DNA of 64,000 bases, taken from contig JAROAZ010000007.1 of the NCBI GenBank assembly GCA_029432775.1, positions 124,001-188,000 on the forward strand. The letters are read 5' to 3'. The DNA comes from Pontiellaceae bacterium B12227. Lineage in GTDB: Bacteria; Verrucomicrobiota; Kiritimatiellia; Kiritimatiellales; Pontiellaceae. Of this stretch, positions 25,132-34,188 are shown one piece after another. Below the pieces are notes generated by a model. The model had not been told where the DNA came from. It did no database searches and worked only from the letters and a program-made list of their open reading frames with translations. The translations under genes were made by a program, and so were the position numbers. Each line of letters starts with the position of its first letter. Within the stretch, counting starts at the first letter, position 1.

Positions 25132-25878
25132 TTATCTCACATCCTCATAGAATTTTGCATAGGAGGTGTGGATGTAGGGAACCAGCCAGAGATAGCCGAT
25201 GCCCAAGGTAAAGATCGTTGCCAGCAGCCACCAACCGATAAAACGACAGTTCAGGCAGAAAAACTTCCATTTATTGCCCTTCATCATCTCTTTACTTAGT
25301 TGAATAGCCTCCAACGGGCCGCAATCCTCATCGTCTGCAATGCAGAAATAAGCCATTGAATAGCGGAAAGCCGCAATAATGCCGGGAATAATGAACAAAA
25401 TCATCCACAGCAGAACAAACAGGGAAGAGAGGAAATACATCGCAAACGACTTCCAGAAACGGCGGAATCCGATAAACAGAAGCTCCAGTCGCCCCTCGTC
25501 CTCTTGCGCAATGCCCAGATAAAAACCGTAGAAACCCACAATCAGCGGGCCATAGATAATAAATTGGAAAAACTGCGCAAACACATTAATCGCATTTCCG
25601 GCCACCTCCGGATCGCTGCCGGAAATGCCGGAAACGACGCCGACAAATAGAGCGGCCGCAAAAACAAAGAAGGAAATACTGGTAGAAAGCAGGGTATAGA
25701 GAAAATAGCCCAGCACCCCCATGCCCCAGTTTCCGGAAAGCGATTCCCGCGCTTCGGCCATCAAATCCTTATTCGAAGTAACACCGCCGCCACCTCCACC
25801 AACACCGCCCGTGAAATCGTTCGACGTCGAAGTTAATATCTTCGGAATGTCACCTGATGATCCATCCTGTCCCGCCAT
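25132..25878 (-). CDS. DUF975-type integral membrane protein
   Basis: 248 residues from an ATG with AGGGG 7 bases upstream. The cytoplasmic N-terminus has a glycine-rich linker (GGVGGGGGGV, about 25-34), then 'DLMAEARESLSGNWG', which resembles the start of DUF975 proteins ('A+..L.g.w...'), and about five to six membrane segments. 'MAYFCIADDEDCGPLEAIQLSKEMMKGNKWKF' is cut here into its two recognisable parts: the 'D.......AI..S...M.G.K..F' motif of the family is present near residue 190. Function of the family is unknown. Stands alone between tgt and the divergent sulfatase. Confidence 0.7.
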   Translation of the reverse strand: MAGQDGSSGDIPKILTSTSNDFTGGVGGGGGGVTSNKDLMAEARESLSGNWGMGVLGYFLYTLLSTSISFFVFAAALFVGVVSGISGSDPEVAGNAINVFAQFFQFIIYGPLIVGFYGFYLGIAQEDEGRLELLFIGFRRFWKSFAMYFLSSLFVLLWMILFIIPGIIAAFRYSMAYFCIADDEDCGPLEAIQLSKEMMKGNKWKFFCLNCRFIGWWLLATIFTLGIGYLWLVPYIHTSYAKFYEDVR

Positions 25879-26036
25879 GATTTTCCCCTGCAAATTGAAT
25901 TAAGCCGTAGATATTGCCCAAATCACCTGCCGAAACCAAGTAAAACCGCCAAGTACACTGACGTGCGGGTTCTGTCCTATTCGCCCTGCCTGCAAACGTA
26001 TATTTTAATATTTCATCACTATTAAGGAAAAACACC

Positions 26037-27467
26037 ATGAGATCACTCCTGCTCGTCCTTGCCACCCTCGCTTTTCCAATGGTTGGAAAAACCGCCGAAA
26101 AGCAGCCCCCGAACATTATTATTATTTTTACGGATGACCAGGGCTATCAGGACGTCGGATGCTTCGGTTCTCCTGATATCGCCACACCGAACCTCGACCA
26201 GATGGCTGCCGAAGGCATGCGTTTCACCGATTTCTATTCTGCGTCCCCTGTCTGCACTCCGTCTCGGGCCGGCCTGCTGACCGGCAAATACCCTCATCGC
26301 CTCGGCATGGCCAAAGGCGTACTCTTTCCACACTCCGGAAAAAAAGGACTTCCGCCGGAAGAGATCACGATTGCGGAACAATTGAAGCAGAAGAACTATG
26401 CCACCGCCTGCATCGGAAAATGGCACCTCGGCCACATGGACCACGTACTGCCCACCGCACAGGGCTTCGACACCTACTACGGCATTCCCTATTCCAACGA
26501 CATGTGGCTGGCTCCCGAGCTCAAACCTGCGGACAATATGAAACTGCTGCAGGGCATCACCATGGAGCAGTTCCAAACCATGGGAACCAAAAAGCCCAAT
26601 AAAGAAAACCGCAGCAAAGTTCCGCTCATGCGGAATTGTGAGGTCATTGAATATCCGGCCGACCAGACCACCCTCACCAAACGCTATACCGAAGAAGCCG
26701 TAAAATTTATTGGCGAAAACAAAGACAACCCCTTCTTCATCTACTTCACCCCCGCCATGCCCCACATTCCGCTCTATGCCTCCGAAGCCTTCAAAGGAAA
26801 AAGCAAAGCCGGGCTGTATGGCGACACCATCGAGGAAATCGACTGGGCCGTCGGGCAAATTTTCCAGGCATTGGAAAAATACGGCGCAGTCGACAACACG
26901 CTCGTCATCTTCACGTCCGACAACGGCCCCTGGCTCTCCTATGGCGAGCACGGCGGCCGCGCCCTGCCGCTGCACAACGGTAAGGGCTCCACTTTCGAAG
27001 GCGGTCAGCGAGTCCCCTGCATCATGAAAATGCCCGGCACCATCCCCGCCGGAACTGTCTGCTCGGAAATGACCGGAACCATCGACCTGCTTCCAACCAT
27101 TGGAAAAATGGCGGGCGTTCCCGTTGAACATGCCATCGATGGAGCCGACGCTTCCGACCTGCTGACAGGTAAAGAAGGAGCCGAATCGCCGCGCGACTTT
27201 TTCCTCTACTACCTCATGAATGGTAAACTGACCTGCATTCGCTTGGGCGACTGGAAACTCATCATGGACGTCCCGGCCATCTCCTACTCCCAAAAAGTCG
27301 AAGCCAAAGATTACACCAATGGCCCGTTCGAGCCGGAGCTCTATAACCTGCGCAACGATATCGGCGAAACCGAAAACCTCTATGCGGCCCATCCAGAAAT
27401 CGCCGAAAAGCTCCTCGCCCGCGCCAAAGCGGAACATGAGAAGCTTCTTCAGGTTCATCTCCCTTAA
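26037..27467 (+). CDS. secreted type I sulfatase
   Basis: 476 residues with a short signal peptide. Alkaline-phosphatase-fold S1 sulfatase: '[18 protein letters not shown]' (metal Asp pair, about 28-45), the formylglycine site C-x-P-S-R in '[17 protein letters not shown]' (about 70-86), 'IGKWHLGH', '[16 protein letters not shown]' and a C-terminal '[15 protein letters not shown]'. Removes sulfate esters from polysaccharides or glycosaminoglycans in the periplasm or outside the cell; the substrate cannot be told. Needs an unlinked formylglycine-generating enzyme. Contains three palindrome copies (26074, 26862, 27091), one at the end of the signal peptide, one coding 'PTIGK'. Confidence 0.95.
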   Translation: MRSLLLVLATLAFPMVGKTAEKQPPNIIIIFTDDQGYQDVGCFGSPDIATPNLDQMAAEGMRFTDFYSASPVCTPSRAGLLTGKYPHRLGMAKGVLFPHSGKKGLPPEEITIAEQLKQKNYATACIGKWHLGHMDHVLPTAQGFDTYYGIPYSNDMWLAPELKPADNMKLLQGITMEQFQTMGTKKPNKENRSKVPLMRNCEVIEYPADQTTLTKRYTEEAVKFIGENKDNPFFIYFTPAMPHIPLYASEAFKGKSKAGLYGDTIEEIDWAVGQIFQALEKYGAVDNTLVIFTSDNGPWLSYGEHGGRALPLHNGKGSTFEGGQRVPCIMKMPGTIPAGTVCSEMTGTIDLLPTIGKMAGVPVEHAIDGADASDLLTGKEGAESPRDFFLYYLMNGKLTCIRLGDWKLIMDVPAISYSQKVEAKDYTNGPFEPELYNLRNDIGETENLYAAHPEIAEKLLARAKAEHEKLLQVHLP

Positions 27468-27794
27468 TCAAGTTATCTTACTGAGAGATACAACATATTA
27501 AATGTCATAGTTTATTGAAGAGAGTCCGGCACCAGTAAGTCCAAAAAAACTTAGCGTACAATCTCATAAAATGTCCGGGCAATGGAACAAAACCAACAGC
27601 CTTTACAAATACCTTTCACAACAAATAACAGGAAAAATTTTGAGTGAATATGAGCAGATGTATGTCTTAGAGAAAACATCTGTTCGCTATACAGCATCGT
27701 AAATATTACAACTTGAATACACGCTAGTCAGATTGTATAAGAGTTTATTGCGAGGTCGTCATAGAAAAAAAGGAAGGATAGTTTCTGTTTTTAA
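27468..27794. other. AT-rich intergenic region before the exopolysaccharide cluster
   Basis: 327 bases, clearly richer in A/T than the rest of the window, with no plausible gene, tRNA or known riboswitch. It holds one good promoter-like pair (27713-27741) and AGGAAGGA near 27771, too far from the first ATG to be an ideal ribosome binding site. No palindrome copy and no hairpin repeat here. Confidence 0.6.
27713..27741 (+). promoter_or_regulatory. probable promoter of the exopolysaccharide cluster
   Basis: TTGAAT, 17 bases, TATAAG, 54 bases before the first gene of locus B. Best sigma-70-type match in the region. Confidence 0.5.
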
Positions 27795-28532
27795 ATGACC
27801 AATGAACCACATCAAAATCAGGCGGTATTCGAGGAAGCGCTCGCAAAGCGCATCACGGCATCCGGTCAATTGCGGGGGAGTATCGACTACTGGCGCAAAA
27901 GGGCATTGTGGTCAACAACGGTATCCCTGGCCAAAGGGCTCAAACGACTGCTCGACATAATCGTGAGCCTTTCCTGCATCATCCTGTTGAGCCCGCTTTT
28001 TGCCGCAGTTGCAATTCTGATTAAAGTGGAAGATTCTGCAGGACCGGTTTTTTATACTCAGGACCGTGTCGGCCAATGGGGAAAAATATTTCGTTTTCCG
28101 AAGTTCCGTTCAATGGTCTCGAATGCGGAGCAACTGAAAGACAGCATTCTGTCGGATAATCAGCATGGTGATTCGGTCACTTTTAAAATGAAAAAAGACC
28201 CCAGGGTAACCCGAACCGGCCGCTTTATTCGCCGGTTGAGTATTGATGAATTACCTCAGGTCTGGTGCGTGCTGCGCGGTGATATGAGTCTGGTCGGCCC
28301 GCGCCCCGCCCTTCCCCGGGAAGTCGCACTGTATACCTACGCCGACCGGCGCAGACTCGACACCAAACCGGGACTTACCTGTATCTGGCAGGTGAGCGGA
28401 CGTGGAGACATCCCTTTTCCGGAGCAGGTCAAACTGGACGAAGAATATATAAACAGTAAAAGTATCTGGCTGGATATCAAGCTGCTGTTCCTGACCGTAC
28501 CTGCAGTCCTAACTGGAAAAGGAGCCTACTAA
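27795..28532 (+). CDS. polyprenyl-phosphate sugar-1-phosphate transferase (locus B)
   Basis: 245 residues, short phosphoglycosyl transferase that starts repeat-unit assembly on undecaprenyl phosphate. Motifs: 'KRLLDIIVSLSCIILLSPLF', 'RVGQWGKIFRFPKFRSM', catalytic Asp-Glu in 'LSIDELPQVWCVL', 'SLVGPRPALPREV', 'KPGLTCIWQVSGRGDIPF'. Close paralogue of the locus A enzyme at 16916-17650, with the same C-terminal GAY ending. First gene of a long run of overlapping genes extending to 44168. Confidence 0.93.
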   Translation: MTNEPHQNQAVFEEALAKRITASGQLRGSIDYWRKRALWSTTVSLAKGLKRLLDIIVSLSCIILLSPLFAAVAILIKVEDSAGPVFYTQDRVGQWGKIFRFPKFRSMVSNAEQLKDSILSDNQHGDSVTFKMKKDPRVTRTGRFIRRLSIDELPQVWCVLRGDMSLVGPRPALPREVALYTYADRRRLDTKPGLTCIWQVSGRGDIPFPEQVKLDEEYINSKSIWLDIKLLFLTVPAVLTGKGAY

Positions 28533-28533
28533 T

Positions 28534-30480
28534 ATGTCGGCACCTGAAAACACTGCCCCCGGTGACACCGCTTTAAGACAAGCCGTGCTATTTGCTGTTG
28601 AAGAGACGTCACAACTGGGATCAATCACCGACCATACCCCCGCCTTCCTCCTTCCCCTTGCCGGAAAATGTCTCGCGGACCGAATTGCAGGCAGACTAAG
28701 CGATCTGGGAATAGAGGAGTTAATCATTATCATCAATAAGGGTGCGGATGCCGCCGCTCACTTTCTTGAAACCGGAATCCGCTGGGGCGTAACGATACGC
28801 CTGCTGGATATTCCCCGCCCGTCTTCAGCGGTTGAGCGACTGAAGAGTTTAAACCTTGAAAACCGGTTTTTGCTGGGAGACCTGTTTCGTTTTCCACAGA
28901 TTGGAAGCGAAACCCTCGCTCAGATGAGTTGCGACAAAGCCGCTTTACTTATGGATGAAAAAGAAATCCCGACAGGATGGGCCGCGCTCACGCCCGAAGC
29001 ACTTCCTGCCTGCACAGCATCCACGCCCGAAGAATTGCTCACTGAACTGAAACAAAAAGGAATCGGCGGCCTAACCACCCCGGCCCCGGAATTAAACTGT
29101 CGATCTGCAAGACAGATCCTATCATCATCCAAGGCCCTGCTGAACCATCAGGTTCATGACCAGGTTGTTTCCGGATCGGCCATAGAACCCGGTCTATGGA
29201 TTGGTTCCGGATGCGTGATCCACCCCACTGTAAAGCTGACTCCTCCCGTATGGATTGGTGAAAACTGCAGATTAGAAGAAGGGGCTGAAATCGGGCCGAA
29301 TGTGAGCATTGCCGACCACTGCGTATTACGGGAACACTCAACACTCAAAGACTGCTGCGTGATGCAGGGCACCTATATAGGTGCTCATCTTGAACTGGAT
29401 AAAACCATCGTCGATCGAAACTTTTTAGCCTACGAGGATGCCGAGACCGCCGTTGCTATACCCGACCGTTTTCTGATTGCCCCGAATCACCCCCTTGGAT
29501 TAAGCAGCCTCACTTCCGGTCTGCTCGGCCGGACGACGGCTTTCCTGGCACTGTTGCTGACCCTGCCTTTGACATTTGTAATCTGTTTGGTGCGCCTGCT
29601 GCTCTATCGCCGGAAACCCATCGAGCGGGTCGAATGCGTTCAACTGCCGGCCCCTACCGACTCCATGCTCTGGAAAACCTTTTACTGGCATCGCTGGACC
29701 CCCGCCTCCGACCCTAAATCTAAAATATTTTTTTCACTCCCGTTCATGCGCATGCTGCCGGCGTTACCTGACATCGCATTCGGCAGGCTCCACTGGGCAG
29801 GCCTTGCCCCCCGCACCGGCGACGAAGTGTCGGCCCTGCCGGAAGACTGGCAGCACATTTACCTTGGAAGCAAACCCGGACTCTTCCAGTTATCGGAAGT
29901 GGACCGTCGACGAATTGGTGACCGGTCGACCGAACAACAGTTCAGCTCGGAAGCTTTTTATGCCGCGGCCCGGACCATCAAGCTCGATTTTGACATTCTC
30001 AGGCAATGCATACTGCCCTCCATCCGTCCTCCGTCCCAACAAGGCGACACAGAAATCTTAACCTTGTTAACCGGCGAGGATACCTTCGACAGTTTTCATG
30101 CATTTCTGAACGAGCAACTCAGGCAAACAACGCAGGATCTATCCAAAGACCGCATAAATGAAATCATCACGGCTCTGCATGAAGCTTTTGCGAATATCGT
30201 CAAGCATGCCTACGACTTTGCCGAGGGCCGCCCCATACAGGTTCATGTAAACTCGCAGCCGTCGTTCATCGAGTTCAGCCTGTTCGACAAAGGCAAGTCC
30301 TTCGATATGGATTCGATCACCGAACCCGATTTTTCAGGCAATACGAGCGGAGGCTTCGGCTGGTTTATTATCAAACAAAGTGCCTCTCATGTTCTCTATT
30401 CCAGAAACAATAAATGGAACCATCTATCACTGGTTTTCGATCGACAGACAACAGGAGCATTAAAGAATGAAAATGACTGA
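28534..30480 (+). CDS. nucleotidyltransferase-like / beta-helix / sugar-transferase-like protein fused to RsbW-type kinase domain (locus B)
   Basis: 648 residues; AGGAG 10 bases before ATG. Residues about 8-130 are nucleotidyltransferase-like ('FLLPLAGKCLADRIAGRL') but lack the G-G-x-G-T-R loop. About 215-305 are left-handed beta-helix hexapeptides ('PVWIGENCRLEEGAEIGPN'). About 330-357 are hydrophobic. About 365-500 resemble a sugar transferase tail without the catalytic Asp-Glu. About 515-645 form an intact RsbW/SpoIIAB HATPase: N-box 'EAFANIVKHAY', G1 'LFDKGKSFD', G2 'GGFGWFIIKQSA'. The first 500 residues parallel the locus A protein at 15129-16547; the kinase domain is the addition. The STAS gene overlaps its 3' end by 14 bases and is its obvious substrate. 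I know of no described enzyme with this architecture. Confidence 0.75.
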   Translation: MSAPENTAPGDTALRQAVLFAVEETSQLGSITDHTPAFLLPLAGKCLADRIAGRLSDLGIEELIIIINKGADAAAHFLETGIRWGVTIRLLDIPRPSSAVERLKSLNLENRFLLGDLFRFPQIGSETLAQMSCDKAALLMDEKEIPTGWAALTPEALPACTASTPEELLTELKQKGIGGLTTPAPELNCRSARQILSSSKALLNHQVHDQVVSGSAIEPGLWIGSGCVIHPTVKLTPPVWIGENCRLEEGAEIGPNVSIADHCVLREHSTLKDCCVMQGTYIGAHLELDKTIVDRNFLAYEDAETAVAIPDRFLIAPNHPLGLSSLTSGLLGRTTAFLALLLTLPLTFVICLVRLLLYRRKPIERVECVQLPAPTDSMLWKTFYWHRWTPASDPKSKIFFSLPFMRMLPALPDIAFGRLHWAGLAPRTGDEVSALPEDWQHIYLGSKPGLFQLSEVDRRRIGDRSTEQQFSSEAFYAAARTIKLDFDILRQCILPSIRPPSQQGDTEILTLLTGEDTFDSFHAFLNEQLRQTTQDLSKDRINEIITALHEAFANIVKHAYDFAEGRPIQVHVNSQPSFIEFSLFDKGKSFDMDSITEPDFSGNTSGGFGWFIIKQSASHVLYSRNNKWNHLSLVFDRQTTGALKNEND

Positions 30481-30802
30481 GACACATGATAATGCGCTCG
30501 TATTTGAGCCGGAACTGACCCGACTGGACGTCCAATCGGTGCCTGCATTCAAGGAATCCAGCACCTCGCTGCTTGTGCCGGGCAAAGATGTTGTGATGGA
30601 TTTAAAGCAGGTGCTGTTCATCGATTCAACCGGCCTCGGAGCTTTACTCTCGCTGTTACGTAAAATCAAAGAAAATGATGGCCGCCTGGTCCTTGCAAAT
30701 GCCAGTGAACAGACCCTTGCCATGTTTCGAATGGTCAGGATGACGCGTATATTCGACATCTATGAAACCACCGAAGATGCCTTGAAAGCACTAAAAGCCT
30801 AA
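30467..30802 (+). CDS. STAS-domain switch protein (locus B)
   Basis: 111 residues. SpoIIAA/RsbV-type STAS domain with the phosphorylatable Ser in 'FIDSTGLGALLSLLRK', matching the D-S-T-G of Bacillus RsbV. The ATG lies inside the 3' end of the HATPase fusion gene (14-base overlap; AGGAG upstream), the typical kinase-antagonist coupling. No sigma factor is nearby. The partner is therefore likely part of the polysaccharide machinery, as with SypA in Vibrio fischeri. A phosphatase could come from the PP2C proteins at 44686 or 17651. Confidence 0.92.
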   Translation: MKMTETHDNALVFEPELTRLDVQSVPAFKESSTSLLVPGKDVVMDLKQVLFIDSTGLGALLSLLRKIKENDGRLVLANASEQTLAMFRMVRMTRIFDIYETTEDALKALKA

Positions 30803-30835
30803 TCTACGCCAGACCGGTGATCGCCGGGAGATTCT

Positions 30836-33697
30836 ATGATTAAACCTCTGATCCAATCCTTCGTTCCCCTCGCTGTGCTGTTGCTGTTCAGCAGCTGTTC
30901 ATCCTCCAAGAACACGCTTATGCAATCCGATCAGGATTATCCGCAATGGCTGGAGGACGTAAACCTCAGTACCCTTCAGACGAACGATATGAACGGGGCG
31001 GTATCGCCCGTACTGCCGCCCCGCACCGCCACAGAAGACTATCGGTACGATCAATTACCCGGCGATCGCTCTGGCATAAAAAACCTACAGCAACGGCTCT
31101 CCGGAGAGCCTTCGTATTTTTTCCGGCAGCCCACTCCGGCCGCCAGTTCAAATCCCAATCCCTCCGCCCCCTCTCCTGCGCCGAGCAATCCTCAGCAGGT
31201 AAGCGTTGTGGTTAACAATATGGGACCATCAAATCAGGAAGCCACGGCCCGACAACGTCCGGATGAGCCGCTCAGCCGGATCGAACAGCTTTACAACCGC
31301 TCCTCCGGCGCCGCAGGAGGAAGCCAACTGCGTCAATTCGGATACAATCAGTTATGCACATTGGCGTCTGATCGTTTGGAAAGTTCCCACACGCCCTCCA
31401 CCGGATCGAATACGATGAATCCCGGTTCATTCCTCAACGAGGAATCTCAAAATTCCAACCTGCTGCTGGACCCCGGTGGCCCGATCGATGCGGACTTTCT
31501 CGTGGGTCCGGGCGACGAGATCATACTAAGAATCACCGGTGCTGTGGAAATGAATGAAAGTCGCATTGTTCAACGCGACGGAACCGTTTTTATTCCGGAA
31601 GTCGGTGCCGTGGTCGTTTCGGGCATTCGTGCTGGCGAACTGAACGAAACGATCCGCCAAGCCGTAGAGGAACAATACAACCCGGTAAAAGTAGAAGCCA
31701 CGCCGGGTCGGCTGCATGCGATCCGTATAATGCTGTTCGGACACGCCCGGCAGCCCGGCCAGTATTTCCTGCCGGCCAACGCCTCGCTGATCGATGCCCT
31801 CATTGCTGCCAACGGTCCTTCAAAGGATGGCTCCCTGCGTCAAATTGTTTTGCGGCGGCCCGGTCAACCCGATCAGAAGATCGACCTTTACGACATACTG
31901 ATCGGTGGTAAAACCACGAAAAACCTGCGACTTCTTTCCGGAGACACCATCCATATTCCAACCATTGGAACCACCGCTGCGGTCGTCGGGCCGATGCTGG
32001 AAGGGATTTACGAAGTATCGACAGGGGAAACTCTGGCCGATCTCGCCCGTTTTGCCGGCGGCCTGACCCCGTTTGCCCGTAAGGAACAGATCCAGCTCGA
32101 GCGCACAACCAATGGACTCGAACGGAACATCATCAACCTAGACTTCACATCCGATGCCCAAAAATTTCTGCTGGCCGATGGCGATCTTGCCATTTTCGCC
32201 GAGGCGTATGACCGCATCAATGAGCATATTTCACTGGAAGGCCGCGTCATTAGTCCGGGGCGCTACCCCTTTCATGCGGGTATGCTCCTGAGTGAACTGC
32301 TGCGCCTCGGAGATGGTTTTCTGATTGATGCATCCCTCGACCGGGCACTGCTTATTCGCCAACTGGGCGACCGGCGCACCTTTGACATCAAACCGGATGA
32401 TGCAAAAGGAGAGGTCCGCTCTGAACTCATCTGGATTGACCTGCCCTCTCTTTTCGCCGGAGAGGCTCGTTCCGATATCGAACTAAGGCGTCTGGACCGG
32501 CTCATCATTTTTTCAGAAAACAGTGTCCGCGAAGATCCCAGGGTCAGCGTGATGGGGGCAGTCAGACAACCCGGAACCTATGCGCTTACGTCGGGCATGC
32601 GCGTGAAAGACCTGCTACTGCTCGCTTCAAACACGATGCCGGAAGCATACAATGGCTACAGCATGATTGTCAGGCGCAGCCGCGCCTCGGATGGCCGGCA
32701 CCTGGACGTTGAACTGATTCCTTTCAATCTCGATCAGGCACTAAAAGGAGATGCGTCGGCCAATCTGGTCCTGCAGAACCATGATCAGGTCGTGATTCGG
32801 AGAGTACAGACCCTTCAGGTGCGGGTTAATATCGAAGGTCGTGTTCAGTTCCCCGGCACCTATGTGCTGCCGGATGGCTCGACCATTGCGGATTTGATGA
32901 AGACGGCCGGCGGCCTGCTTCCGGGGGCCGACCTTCGGGCCTCCACATTTAATAGAGTGAGTGTCCAGCAGGAAGAAATGCGGCAATTAGCGGATATGCA
33001 GCGGCGTAATCAGGAATATTTCACCCGAGTGCGGAACCGGGTCACCCGCGACGGTTATTACAACGAATCCATGGCAAACCAGATGGCATTGAGCAGTCTG
33101 AATCAACAGGGAGCAAACGAACGGCAGTTTCAGGCAACCGGGCGGATTGTATTGAACCTGACCCAGGCTGACTTCCCGGAAACAACCGACAACCTGACGT
33201 TGGAAGATGGGGACCGTCTTTCAATACCCCGTCTGAAAAATACAATTTCCGTTCTTGGACGCGTTTTCAATCCGAACGCGTTTATCTGCCGGCAGGAGAG
33301 CGGTCTGCGCGTGAAAGATTATCTCGAGATGGCCGGAGGACTCCAGGACGATGCGGATAAGAAACAGTTTTATGTTCTGCTGGCTTCCGGCGAAGTTCAT
33401 TCTGCGGCTCAGTCCGGTCGCAGAAAACTGCTGAGTATGGTCCCCTCCCCGGGAGATGCCATTCTTGTACCGCAGGAACCGCTTGAACGTTCAACGAAGA
33501 GCATGATCAGCGACAGCCTGATGGTCATGCAGCAGATGGCCGAGCTCGGAATGATGGGCGCTGCCATTCCGAACATTTCGGGTCCGGCTGTACCGGACAT
33601 CAGTATTCAATCCGGTTCGCGGCAAATCAGTCCCATAACGACATTCGACGCCTCCTACCAGCCGATGATTGACTCCACAACCGGAGGCCAGCCGTGA
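30836..33697 (+). CDS. outer-membrane polysaccharide export lipoprotein with six SLBB domains (Wza family)
   Basis: 953 residues, far longer than Wza (about 380). Lipobox 'LFSSC' at Cys21, then a Pro/Ser-rich spacer to about 200. The polysaccharide-export domain ('DFLVGPGDEIILRITG', 'VIPEVGAV'-like strand) spans about 215-290. Six SLBB repeats follow, each with a 'G.V..PG.Y' turn, for example 'GHARQPGQYFL', 'GRVISPGRYPF', 'GAVRQPGTYAL', 'GRVQFPGTYVL' and 'GRVFNPNAFIC'. Long SLBB forms probably build a tall periplasmic or surface funnel. It transports the polymer made by Wzx/Wzy encoded downstream. A palindrome is at 31956-31970 ('IPTIGT'). Confidence 0.92.
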   Translation: MIKPLIQSFVPLAVLLLFSSCSSSKNTLMQSDQDYPQWLEDVNLSTLQTNDMNGAVSPVLPPRTATEDYRYDQLPGDRSGIKNLQQRLSGEPSYFFRQPTPAASSNPNPSAPSPAPSNPQQVSVVVNNMGPSNQEATARQRPDEPLSRIEQLYNRSSGAAGGSQLRQFGYNQLCTLASDRLESSHTPSTGSNTMNPGSFLNEESQNSNLLLDPGGPIDADFLVGPGDEIILRITGAVEMNESRIVQRDGTVFIPEVGAVVVSGIRAGELNETIRQAVEEQYNPVKVEATPGRLHAIRIMLFGHARQPGQYFLPANASLIDALIAANGPSKDGSLRQIVLRRPGQPDQKIDLYDILIGGKTTKNLRLLSGDTIHIPTIGTTAAVVGPMLEGIYEVSTGETLADLARFAGGLTPFARKEQIQLERTTNGLERNIINLDFTSDAQKFLLADGDLAIFAEAYDRINEHISLEGRVISPGRYPFHAGMLLSELLRLGDGFLIDASLDRALLIRQLGDRRTFDIKPDDAKGEVRSELIWIDLPSLFAGEARSDIELRRLDRLIIFSENSVREDPRVSVMGAVRQPGTYALTSGMRVKDLLLLASNTMPEAYNGYSMIVRRSRASDGRHLDVELIPFNLDQALKGDASANLVLQNHDQVVIRRVQTLQVRVNIEGRVQFPGTYVLPDGSTIADLMKTAGGLLPGADLRASTFNRVSVQQEEMRQLADMQRRNQEYFTRVRNRVTRDGYYNESMANQMALSSLNQQGANERQFQATGRIVLNLTQADFPETTDNLTLEDGDRLSIPRLKNTISVLGRVFNPNAFICRQESGLRVKDYLEMAGGLQDDADKKQFYVLLASGEVHSAAQSGRRKLLSMVPSPGDAILVPQEPLERSTKSMISDSLMVMQQMAELGMMGAAIPNISGPAVPDISIQSGSRQISPITTFDASYQPMIDSTTGGQP

Positions 33698-34188
33698 TCC
33701 CTGTTTCTGACGAGTTGAAACGAATGGTTGAGCTGATTGAGCTGGACCGCAAACGCAAAGGATCGCAGGTCTTCCTGCTTACCAGTCCGATGGGCGGTGA
33801 AGGCGTATCCCGCATTGCCGAACTTTACACGGAAGAACTGACCCGGGCACTCGAGATAAAAGCCTTTCTGTTCACCGCAACGGATAGTTCCGCGGGAGCC
33901 CCTCAGCCCGAAACCCTGGCTGCCGATTTCTTCGCCCTGCTCCGCGAAGAGTACGACGTAATCGTTGTGGATAGCGGGGGTCTCCTGCAAAAACCCGGTT
34001 CACTCTCGTTTCTCGATGCATGCGACGCAGCTATACTGGTCATTGAAGCAGACCGAACCACCCGACCTCAGGCAGGAAAAACGTTGAGCGAACTAAAGAA
34101 ATACGGTGTTCGCCCCATTGGAATGGTCCTCAACAGAACAACAGAACCGGTACCGGGTTGGATTAAACGGAAGTTGTCCCCATGCTGA
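33694..34188 (+). CDS. degenerate tyrosine-autokinase-like ATPase (CpsD/Wzc C-terminal type)
   Basis: 164 residues from a GTG overlapping the previous stop; GGAGG 6 bases upstream. Fold resembles BY-kinases ('VFLLTSPMGGEGVSRIAEL' in the Walker A position, 'YDVIVVDSGGLL' for Walker B, 'DAAILVIEADRTTRPQAGKTL', 'GMVLNRT'). However, the P-loop Lys and following Ser/Thr are gone (G-G-E-G-V-S instead of G-E-G-K-S/T), the Walker A' segment is missing, and there is no C-terminal Tyr cluster. It is also about 60 residues short. It is probably an inactive structural partner of the chain-length protein that follows (overlap 7 bases). Confidence 0.75.
   Translation: MIPVSDELKRMVELIELDRKRKGSQVFLLTSPMGGEGVSRIAELYTEELTRALEIKAFLFTATDSSAGAPQPETLAADFFALLREEYDVIVVDSGGLLQKPGSLSFLDACDAAILVIEADRTTRPQAGKTLSELKKYGVRPIGMVLNRTTEPVPGWIKRKLSPC

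Noticed and set aside
31206..31418. Alternative short open frames within the exopolysaccharide cluster
   Set aside because: All lie in other frames of long, clearly coding genes and lack ribosome binding sites or domains.
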